A DNA stretch of 64,000 nucleotides from JAWKRB01 sp041389885 (lineage in GTDB: Bacteria > Myxococcota_A > Polyangia > Polyangiales > Ga0077539), in assembly GCA_041389885.1 (NCBI GenBank), contig JAWKRB010000015.1:135174-199173 (forward strand). Reading direction: 5' to 3'. Positions 23,847 to 30,617 of this stretch are shown here, in pieces. The translations under genes and the position numbers were made by a program. The notes beneath the pieces were generated by a model. It had not been told where the DNA came from. It worked only from the letters and a program-made list of their open reading frames with translations, and searched no databases. Positions within the stretch are counted from its first letter, which is position 1. Every line of letters begins with the position of its first letter.

Positions 23847-26714
23847 ATGGACGAGCAGCGCATGGGGAGACACCGCGAGGCGCGCGACGACGACGGGCTC
23901 GGAGCCCCCGCCGAGGCGCCGGGGCAGGGGACGACGGGGGGCTCGCGACGGAGGGTCTACCTGCACACCGACGTGCTCGACTGGATGAGGGACCCGAGCA
24001 GCCCGAGGCAGCTCACCCAGCGCGCGCGGCTGGTGCTCTGGCAGCTCTTCGCCCAGGGGACCCCCACGCAGGTGAAGTCGGTGAAGGGCGCCGGCCGCGG
24101 CTGGCTCCGCAGCGACCTCGGCGGCAACCACGGCCACCAGTTCTACCTCTGGTGGACCCGCGGCGGCGCTCTGCCGCTCAAGGGCCGCGGGATCTCCCAC
24201 GACGCGGTGCTCGTGCGCGCCCCGCGGCACCACGACGAGACCGATCGCGCCCTCGACCCGGGGGAGCTCTCTGACTGGTTGCCCCTCGAGGCGAAGGACC
24301 TCGAAGGCTGCGAGCTCGCGCCCGCGCTGCTCCCCACGCAGCGTGAGGTGCTCGAGGCCACCGGGCGCGCGCGCATCGTGCGGGGCTACCCCGGCACCGG
24401 AAAGACCACGCTCCTCGGCCTCGCGGCCCTGGCGACGCCCGGGGCGAGGGTGCTCTACCTCACCTACAGCGACCGCCTCGCCGCGAGGGCGAAGGCGTAC
24501 TTCAACGAGTTCGCCCGCGCGCCGGGCGGGGTGCGCGTGATGACCTTTCGCGCGCTGTTCGGGGAGCTCTGGGAGGCCCGGGGGATGCCGCCCCGCGGCG
24601 AGGCCGACGAGGCCGCGCTCGCCCGCGCGATCGAGGGCTATCAAGGGTCGCTCTCGCCGTGGACGAAGCACCTCGAGTGCCTGCGCGCCGAGCTCCACGC
24701 GAGCTTCGCGGGCGCGGCGCTGCCCGAGGCGTTTCGCGACGCCCCGGCCTGCGCGTGGCCCGGCTTCGAGGTCGACGCCTACGTGACCCTCCGCGGAGCC
24801 GCCCTGGGAGAGGGCGCCGCGGAGGTCGCGGCGAGGCTCGGCGCGCACCTGCACGCGCGAGACGCGCTGCCGCACCTCGCGCCCGGCCCCACGCAGGCCT
24901 TCGCGCTCCTCGGAGCGCTCCGCGCGAAGCCCTCGCTCCCCGCGTGGTGCGCCGACTTCGACGCCGTGGTCGTCGACGAGGTGCAGGACCTCACCCGCGT
25001 CGAGTCGGCGCTGCTCGTCGAGGTCGCCCACGCGATGCGGGGGCCGAGCGGCCGCGCGGTCGAGCTCATCGCCGCGGGCGACGAGGGGCAGACGGTGCGT
25101 CCCACGGACTTCGACTGGGGCGTGTTCTCCGAGCTGGTGTCGAGGCGCTTCCCCGACCCGGTGTCCTTCGACCTCGACGTGAGCGTCCGGAGCCCGCGGC
25201 TGCTCACCGCGGTGCTCCATCGCACGAGCGAGCTGTACCGCGAGCTCGCGAAGTGCCAGCGCCCCAGAGGGCGAGCGGCCGACGAGCCCGAAGAGACCGT
25301 GCCCGGCCGCGTGCTGCGCTGCGTCGTGCGCGACGACGACGAGCTCGCGCGCCTCGCCGAGGCCGTCGACGCGCTGCCCGGCGCGGCCCTGGTGTTCCCC
25401 GGAGCGTCGGCGGTGTCGGGGCTGAGCACTCCCGACGCCCTCTCCAGCGACGCCGCGAAGGGGCTCGACTTCTCGGTCGTCGCGGTGCTCGGCGCCGCGA
25501 GGCACCTCGCGGAGCTCCGCGCGCTCGCCCAGGGCGCCCGCGCCGACGCGCTCCGGGGCGTGCTCGCGCGCACGCGCATCGACCAGCTCCGGGTCGCCGT
25601 GAGCCGCGCCTCCGACACGCTGATCTTCGTCGATCGCGCGAACGACCCCGGCGTCGACGAGGTCGAGAAGCTCCTGTGCGAGGAGAGCGGCGAGCGCCTC
25701 GAGGGCTCCCTCGGCGCGATGGACCTCGCCGACGTCATCACCCTCCTCGAACGCCGCGACGAGACCGCCGAGGAGCTCGTGCGGGGGTTCATCGCCGACG
25801 CGCGCGCCGCCCTCCCCGAGCGCCCGGGCTACGCCCTCGACCGCGCGCGCCGCGCGAGGGGGCTGCTCGGCCGCTCGGACTCGAAGGTCGGCGTCACCGA
25901 CCTCGGGCTGCGCGAGGAGGCCATGCGCGTGCAGGGCCTCTGCGCGGTGCTCGTCGCCGTCTCCGACGACACCCGGGACGTCGACCGCCGCGACCTCTTC
26001 TCTGAGGCGAACAAGTCCCTCCACGCCGGCAGGGAGAGCGAGCTCGCGAAGGCGGCCCTCGGGCTGCGCGACCTGCGCCTGCACACCGACGCCGCCGCGG
26101 GGAGCGCGCGCGCCCTCGTCGAGACCCTCTCCCGGCTCGACGCGCGCGAGCCCCTCTGGGAGCCGGTCCTGCGCGCGGAGCTCCGTCGCTGGTGCGCGCG
26201 GTGCGCGAGCGCCGCGATGCCCGCGGGGACGCGCGGCGTGGTCGAGCTCGTCGAGGCCGTCGAGCGCGTGGCCGAGGCGCTTCGCGGCGAGGGCGCCCCC
26301 GCGCTGCCCTCCCTCGACCTCGTGCGCCGGGCCGCGGTGGATCGCCTGCTCGAAGTCGAGAGGTTCGCCGACGCGCGCGCCATCGCCCGGCGCCTGGAGC
26401 CGCCCTCGCCGCGCGACGAGGCGCGGTGCTGCGAGGCGCTGGGCAACCACCGCGAGGCCGCCGAGCTGTACGAACTCGCGGGCTCGCTCGTCGACGCGCT
26501 GCGCTGCGCCCGCGCCGGGGGAGAGATCGACCGCGCCTGCGAGCTCGCCGCCCGCTGTGACGCGCCCGACCGCGGGACGCTCTCGCGGCTCCAGGCGCTG
26601 CGGACGCTCCTCGCCGAGTGCGAGGCCGCGGGCGACACCCTGCGGCAGGCTGAGACCGACGCCCTCCGCGTCGCCTTCGACCGCCTGCACCCTCCCCGGC
26701 GAGCGCGCCGGTAA
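23847..26714 (+). CDS. SF1 (UvrD/Rep-like) helicase with RelE-like N-terminus
   Basis: A 955-residue protein with a good GGAGG ribosome site. The superfamily 1 motifs are in order: Walker A GYPGTGKTT (about 181-189), VVDEVQDLT (about 373), AGDEGQTV (about 411), SFDLDVSVRSP, SSDAAKGLDFSVVAV (about 535) and LRVAVSRASDTLIFVD (about 580). Residues about 36-135 (VYLHTDVLDWMRDPSS, KSVKGAGRGWLRSDLGG, VLVRAPRHHDETDRAL) resemble the RelE/ParE-like domain that precedes some UvrD-type helicases. The C-terminus has TPR-like segments (ARCCEALGNHREAAELYELAG). It probably translocates on nucleic acid with ATP. It ends 2 bases before the 3' end of the convergent selC gene. A role in defence or repair is inference. 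Confidence 0.8.
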   Translation: MDEQRMGRHREARDDDGLGAPAEAPGQGTTGGSRRRVYLHTDVLDWMRDPSSPRQLTQRARLVLWQLFAQGTPTQVKSVKGAGRGWLRSDLGGNHGHQFYLWWTRGGALPLKGRGISHDAVLVRAPRHHDETDRALDPGELSDWLPLEAKDLEGCELAPALLPTQREVLEATGRARIVRGYPGTGKTTLLGLAALATPGARVLYLTYSDRLAARAKAYFNEFARAPGGVRVMTFRALFGELWEARGMPPRGEADEAALARAIEGYQGSLSPWTKHLECLRAELHASFAGAALPEAFRDAPACAWPGFEVDAYVTLRGAALGEGAAEVAARLGAHLHARDALPHLAPGPTQAFALLGALRAKPSLPAWCADFDAVVVDEVQDLTRVESALLVEVAHAMRGPSGRAVELIAAGDEGQTVRPTDFDWGVFSELVSRRFPDPVSFDLDVSVRSPRLLTAVLHRTSELYRELAKCQRPRGRAADEPEETVPGRVLRCVVRDDDELARLAEAVDALPGAALVFPGASAVSGLSTPDALSSDAAKGLDFSVVAVLGAARHLAELRALAQGARADALRGVLARTRIDQLRVAVSRASDTLIFVDRANDPGVDEVEKLLCEESGERLEGSLGAMDLADVITLLERRDETAEELVRGFIADARAALPERPGYALDRARRARGLLGRSDSKVGVTDLGLREEAMRVQGLCAVLVAVSDDTRDVDRRDLFSEANKSLHAGRESELAKAALGLRDLRLHTDAAAGSARALVETLSRLDAREPLWEPVLRAELRRWCARCASAAMPAGTRGVVELVEAVERVAEALRGEGAPALPSLDLVRRAAVDRLLEVERFADARAIARRLEPPSPRDEARCCEALGNHREAAELYELAGSLVDALRCARAGGEIDRACELAARCDAPDRGTLSRLQALRTLLAECEAAGDTLRQAETDALRVAFDRLHPPRRARR

Positions 26715-26716
26715 CA

Positions 26717-26816
26717 TGGCGGAAGCACACAGGAATCGAACCTGCCGTGCGACGCTGAGGCGCCGTCACCACCGGTTTTGAAGACCGGGCCTGTCACCAG
26801 CTCAGGCTGTGCTTCC
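26717..26816 (-). tRNA. selC: Selenocysteine tRNA (anticodon TCA)
   Basis: Read on the minus strand, the RNA begins GGAAGCAC and ends GTGCTTCC-G-CCA, so the long acceptor stem is perfect and CCA is encoded. The anticodon loop is CTTCAAA (anticodon TCA, reading UGA), flanked by a GCCCGGT/ACCGGTG stem region; a long variable arm (GGCGCC...) and the T loop GGTTCGATTCC follow. The 100-nt length and 8-bp acceptor are typical of tRNA-Sec, not of a suppressor. It implies selenoprotein synthesis, although no selA/selB or selenoprotein gene is seen here. It lies 34 bases downstream of the anti-sigma gene on the same strand, and its 3' end abuts the helicase gene. Confidence 0.93.
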
Positions 26817-26850
26817 GCCCGCGAGGGTAGCACCCCGCCGGGGCTCCCGC

Positions 26851-28125
26851 TCAATACGCCTGGATGTTCGTGGACGAAGGCATCGAGCGGCGGGCGGGGC
26901 GCTGGCGGCTCGGGTGGGGGATCGACGTGGGCACGTGGGGCGTCGAGGTGGCGGGGCGCTCGGCGACATCGACCTGCGCGGCCGGGTCGCGGGCGACGCG
27001 GAGGTACCTCGCGCGCACCACCTCGGCCTCGGCGATGCGGCCCGAGCGGCTGAGCTGCGCGGCGAGCGCGGTGGCGATGCGGACGCGCTCGGCCTCGGGC
27101 GGGTTCGCGTCGAGGGCCGCGCGGTACGACGCGATGAGCGCCTCGTTGGCGCTCTGCGCGCGCCCCTCTTCGGCGGCGTTCGGGGCCCCCCCTCGCGTGG
27201 TCGCTGCGGGCAAGGTCGGGAGGGCGCGGCCCAGGTCGCGCTCGGCCGCGGCGACGGCGGTCGGCGCGTTGAGGCGCAGGCTGTCGGCGTTGGCCGCGGA
27301 GCCGTAGCGCGAATCGGAGGGCGGCGCCGCGGGGGCGCCCGCGGTGGACCTCGACGCGCTGGGGGAGGCCGCAGGCGCGCCGCCGGTCACCGCGATGGGG
27401 GTGTTGCTGTGCATCGCGATCGCGTTCTGCGCGATGGGGGCGCTCTCGTCGGCGAGCGTCTCGGCCTGCGCCTGCGAGGGCGCCGCGGGGCGAGGCGCCG
27501 GTCGCATCGCTCGGTGAGACTCGGGCGCGCGGTTGGCGAAGCGAGCCCTGGGGACCGCGGGGAGCGGGCTCTGCGCGGCCACGGGGGGCTGCTCGGCCGG
27601 GAGCTCCTGCGCGGGGATGACCTGCGGCGCGGGCGAGACGCTGTCGGCCTCGATGGAGCCCGGCGTGTGCGACGGCACGAAGCGCGAGGCCAGGCCGATG
27701 GAGAGCAGGGCCACGGCGGCCATGGCGACCTGGCGACGCATGGCGAGGTCGCCGAGGCGGTGCAGCCAGGTCGGGACCCGTCGGGGCGCGCTCTCGAGGG
27801 GGATCACCGGCGCGACGCCAGGGTCGCCGCCGCCGCCGGGGGCCGGGGTGTCCGCGTCGAGGGGGGCGACCGCGCGGAGCTCGGGGGCCTTCGGGGTGCT
27901 CTGGCTCGCGGCGGCCTCGACGGCCGCCAGGAGGGAGGCCGAGGGCAGCGGGGCGGTGACGGGCGAGAGCGTCGACGCCAGGGCGCGCCCTCGGGACACG
28001 CGCTCCCACGCGGCTTTGCAGGGGGCGCAGCCCGCGATGTGCTCCCGCGCCGCGCGCGCGCCGTCGGCGTCGAGCTCGTCGTAGAGCAGGTCCATCATCA
28101 GGTCGTTGCAGGTCTCGCAGTTCAT
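26851..28125 (-). CDS. Zinc-finger anti-sigma factor (transmembrane)
   Basis: A 424-residue partner of the ECF sigma factor encoded 5 bases upstream. The N-terminus MNCETCNDLMMDLLYDELDA leads to His29-x3-Cys33-x2-Cys36 (HIAGCAPC), the zinc anti-sigma motif that clamps sigma regions 2 and 4 in the cytoplasm. One membrane helix follows at about 129-148 (QVAMAAVALLSIGLASRF). The periplasmic part is long, Ala/Pro-rich and disordered-looking, ending in a helical segment (NEALIASYRAALDANPPEAERVRIATALAAQLSRSGRIAEAEVV). Release could be by regulated proteolysis, as for RseA/ChrR-type regulators; the signal is unknown. Confidence 0.88.
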   Translation of the reverse strand: MNCETCNDLMMDLLYDELDADGARAAREHIAGCAPCKAAWERVSRGRALASTLSPVTAPLPSASLLAAVEAAASQSTPKAPELRAVAPLDADTPAPGGGGDPGVAPVIPLESAPRRVPTWLHRLGDLAMRRQVAMAAVALLSIGLASRFVPSHTPGSIEADSVSPAPQVIPAQELPAEQPPVAAQSPLPAVPRARFANRAPESHRAMRPAPRPAAPSQAQAETLADESAPIAQNAIAMHSNTPIAVTGGAPAASPSASRSTAGAPAAPPSDSRYGSAANADSLRLNAPTAVAAAERDLGRALPTLPAATTRGGAPNAAEEGRAQSANEALIASYRAALDANPPEAERVRIATALAAQLSRSGRIAEAEVVRARYLRVARDPAAQVDVAERPATSTPHVPTSIPHPSRQRPARRSMPSSTNIQAY

Positions 28126-28130
28126 GGCGA

Positions 28131-28745
28131 TCACCCGAGGGCCCTGGCGTAGTCTTCGTACTCGGCCAGGGCCTCTTGGAGCCGCTCGAGAGCGTAGCGC
28201 ATTCGAGACTTCACGGTGTTCTCGGGGGCGCACACGATCTCGGCGATCTCCTTGAAGGGAAGGTTGCTGTACTCCCGCATGAGAAACACCTCCCTCTGGT
28301 CGTCGGGGAGGGCCTCGACGGCCTCCGTGATCCGTCGCTGGAGCTCGTGACCGATCGCCTCGCGGTCCACGGAGGCCTCCGGGTCGGGCATGCGCTCGCC
28401 CAGGGTGGGACCGTCCTCGCCGCGCCGCGATGGCTCGTCGAGGGAGGGGTGCCGACGCAGCGCGGCCTTGCGCGCGTGGTCGATGCAGAGGTTGCGGGCC
28501 ACGGTGTAGGCCCAGGTTGAGAACTTCGAGGCGTTGTGAAAATCGCGGGCGCCCTGGATCATGCGGATCCACGCGTCCTGAAGGATCTCCTCGGCGGTCT
28601 GCGGCTGCCGCACCGAGCGCAGGATGAAGTTGTACAGCGGGTTGCGATGCCGTCGCATCAGCTCCTCAAAGGCCCTGGGGTCACCCTGCCGGAACTTCTC
28701 CAGCAGGACCTCGTCGCTCGCGTCTCGGGGTCGATCTGCGCTCAC
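28131..28745 (-). CDS. ECF RNA polymerase sigma factor (RpoE/CarQ-like)
   Basis: A 204-residue ECF sigma factor. Region 2 is clear (FEELMRRHRNPLYNFILRSVRQPQTAEEILQDAWIRMI and STWAYTVARNLCIDHARK), followed by a linker and region 4 (EALPDDQREVFLMREYSNLPFKEIAEIVCAPENTVKSRMRYALERL). It starts at GTG and is transcribed as sigma then anti-sigma, the usual order, with a 5-base gap. It is divergent from the long envelope operon that begins near 29.0 kb, so that operon is one plausible regulon member. The promoter I can see for that operon is, however, a housekeeping type. Confidence 0.93.
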   Translation of the reverse strand: MSADRPRDASDEVLLEKFRQGDPRAFEELMRRHRNPLYNFILRSVRQPQTAEEILQDAWIRMIQGARDFHNASKFSTWAYTVARNLCIDHARKAALRRHPSLDEPSRRGEDGPTLGERMPDPEASVDREAIGHELQRRITEAVEALPDDQREVFLMREYSNLPFKEIAEIVCAPENTVKSRMRYALERLQEALAEYEDYARALG

Positions 28746-29079
28746 GAGGCCCCCGTTCGTGGGGAGCGTCTGTTACGGACAATCCCTGAGACGCACGACC
28801 CCTCCAAAAAGGTCTCTCCCGCGTGAGGGCGTTGGTCGGGGTGCTCCAAGGGACGTTCCATCCGAGGCGGCGATTCTATGCTGACCGGGCGCAGGGTCTA
28901 CGCGCAGATTGCGCCGGATGCGACACTATCCCCTCGGCGCGCAGTGCGTTGACCCCGGCGATGCGGTTGGTATAAACCCTCGCGGTATTTTTCGCCGGGT
29001 CTGCCGTGGTCTCGGCCTACTCAATTGTTTCAGGGCACCCATGCAGCGCGGTGAGCGGGATTCACGGGGGCAGAACGTC
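28746..29079. other. 334-base divergent intergenic region
   Basis: Separates the ECF sigma gene (minus) from the envelope operon (plus). It holds one strong housekeeping-type promoter pointing right (listed separately). On the minus strand a GGAAC pentamer at 28855-28859 could be the -35 of an autoregulated ECF promoter for the sigma gene, but no matching -10 is convincing. I found no gene, and no start codon before 29041 with a convincing ribosome site. Confidence 0.5.
28949..28976 (+). promoter_or_regulatory. Near-consensus sigma-70 promoter for the envelope operon
   Basis: TTGACC at 28949-28954 and TATAAA at 28971-28976 are separated by 16 bases. Each hexamer matches five of six consensus positions, striking in such GC-rich DNA. 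Transcription would start near 28983, giving an untranslated leader of roughly 95 bases before the ATG at 29080. This suggests constitutive, strong expression of the operon that follows. Confidence 0.75.
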
Positions 29080-29850
29080 ATGCGCGGTCCGGTCCAGTAC
29101 AACCATCACACCCTCGCGCTGCTCGCGCTGGTCACCGCCGCCTCGCCCGCGATGGCGCAGGATCCCGCTCCCCCGGCGACGCCTCCCGCCGCGGCGATCG
29201 AGGTCGCGCCGCCCCCGCCCCCGGCCCCGCCCGTCGTCGCCGCGGCGCCTGCGCCCGCGTCCCGCGGCATCGCGCTGCGCGACATCGACCGGGAGATGAG
29301 CGACCTCGCCAACGACATCGGGCAGTCGTACACGCGGCTGCAGCAGATCACGGGCATGGTGCTCTCTCGGAGCGGCGGCGGCGCGCAGCTGATCATCGAG
29401 CACCAGAACCAGATGGGCTCGACCTTTCGGCTGGTGCGGGCGACCTACTCCCTCGACGGCGCGACCATCGGCACGCGCGTCGACGAGGGCGGCTCCCTGG
29501 CCGACCAGCAGAGCTTCACGGTCTACAACGGCCGCGTCGCCTCGGGCGAGCACTCGGTCACCGTGAGCCTGGAGTACCAGGGCAACGGGTACGGCATCTT
29601 CTCGTACATTCGCGGGTACACCTTTCGCTCGCGCTCGGTGCAGAACTTCACGGTCCCCGAGGGGCGTGCGCTGCGGCTGAACGTGGTGGGCTACGAGCGG
29701 GGCGGCGCGACCACGGCGATCGAAGATCGGCCGGCGATTCGGTACGAGAGCGGAGAAATGACCCTCCAGGCCGCGCAGGCGCTTAGCGCGACGCAGCCTG
29801 CGCAGGGGGCACAAGGGGCGCAGGGCGCACAGCCCGCGCAGCCCCAGTGA
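29080..29850 (+). CDS. Exported coiled-coil/beta protein, paralogue A of envelope operon
   Basis: A 256-residue secreted protein. The signal peptide ends at SPAMAQDPA, followed by a Pro/Ala-rich linker. Residues about 65-100 form a helix (ALRDIDREMSDLANDIGQSYTRLQQITGMVL), then a beta domain with IEHQNQMGSTFRLVRATYSLDG, VYNGRVASGEHSVTVSLEYQGNGYG, GYTFRSRSVQNFTVPEGRALRLNVVGYERGG. The next gene encodes a clear paralogue with the same block order. I chose ATG 29080 because it is the only start that places the signal peptide at the N-terminus and has a GGGGG-type ribosome site; the frame also opens at 29041. Unknown family; first gene after the strong promoter. Confidence 0.7.
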   Translation: MRGPVQYNHHTLALLALVTAASPAMAQDPAPPATPPAAAIEVAPPPPPAPPVVAAAPAPASRGIALRDIDREMSDLANDIGQSYTRLQQITGMVLSRSGGGAQLIIEHQNQMGSTFRLVRATYSLDGATIGTRVDEGGSLADQQSFTVYNGRVASGEHSVTVSLEYQGNGYGIFSYIRGYTFRSRSVQNFTVPEGRALRLNVVGYERGGATTAIEDRPAIRYESGEMTLQAAQALSATQPAQGAQGAQGAQPAQPQ

Positions 29851-29882
29851 GCACGAGCCTACGACGCGTGAGGATCAACGAT

Positions 29883-30617
29883 ATGCGGTGTCGATTCCTT
29901 GGGATCTCGATGGGTCTCGCAACCATGGCGTTCGCCAGCGTCGGCTCTGCGCAGACCGACGCGGGCGGGCCCGCGGCGGCGCCCACGACGGCGGCCGTTC
30001 CCGCGCTCGCCGCGGCGGGCGCCGACGCCGGCGCAGACGAGGCGATGACCGGCGAGCGGTACCAGGTGCGGCTGCGTGACCTCGAGGCGAGGATCAACGA
30101 GCTGAAGGAGGAGATCTTTCGCTCCAAGGCCCGCTTGTCGTTGCTGGCCGAGTCGGTGCTGCAGAACGCCGTGGGCGGCTCCCGCGCGAGGATCACCCAC
30201 CAGAACGAGATGGGCGGCACCTACCGCATGGTCTCGTTGGTGTACTCCCTCGACGGCGCGCCCATCGTGACCCGCCGCGCGAACGACGACGAGGCCCTGC
30301 TCTCGGACGAGCGCTCGCTGCAGGTGTTCAACGGGCAGATCGGCTCCGGCGACCACAACCTCGGCGTGAACCTCGAGTACACCGGCGCGGGCCTGCCGTA
30401 CATGAAGGGCTACCGCTTCACCGTGCGCTCGACGCAGAGCTTCTCGGTCCCCGAGGGCAAGGCGATCGACATCCGGGTGGTGGGCTTCGAGAAGGGCGGG
30501 CCCCTGGAGGCCCCGGAGAACCGTCCCGCGGTGCGCTACGTGCAGCGGGTGATGAGCCTCCGCGAGGCCACCGAGGGTGCCGCGGAGGGCGCGTCTGGCG
30601 GGGACAGCACCCCATGA
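29883..30617 (+). CDS. Exported coiled-coil/beta protein, paralogue B of envelope operon
   Basis: A 244-residue secreted paralogue of the preceding protein. After a signal peptide ending GSAQTDAG and an Ala-rich linker there is a helix (QVRLRDLEARINELKEEIFRSKARL), then ITHQNEMGGTYRMVSLVYSLDG, VFNGQIGSGDHNLGVNLEYTG, GYRFTVRSTQSFSVPEGKAIDIRVVGFEKGG, matching paralogue A block by block. I prefer ATG 29883 with a GAGG site upstream; a GTG at 29847 overlapping the previous stop would add 12 residues before the signal peptide. Its stop overlaps the next ATG (ATGA). Together the pair looks like a hetero-oligomeric periplasmic component. Confidence 0.68.
   Translation: MRCRFLGISMGLATMAFASVGSAQTDAGGPAAAPTTAAVPALAAAGADAGADEAMTGERYQVRLRDLEARINELKEEIFRSKARLSLLAESVLQNAVGGSRARITHQNEMGGTYRMVSLVYSLDGAPIVTRRANDDEALLSDERSLQVFNGQIGSGDHNLGVNLEYTGAGLPYMKGYRFTVRSTQSFSVPEGKAIDIRVVGFEKGGPLEAPENRPAVRYVQRVMSLREATEGAAEGASGGDSTP

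Noticed and set aside
23391..26717. Minus-strand frame of about 1100 codons opposite the helicase
   Set aside because: The helicase motifs and ribosome site lie on the plus strand; the minus frame has only low-complexity composition.
26717..26816. tRNA as an opal suppressor or a tRNA-Trp/Ser variant
   Set aside because: The 8-bp acceptor stem, long variable arm and 100-nt length with a TCA anticodon are specific to tRNA-Sec.
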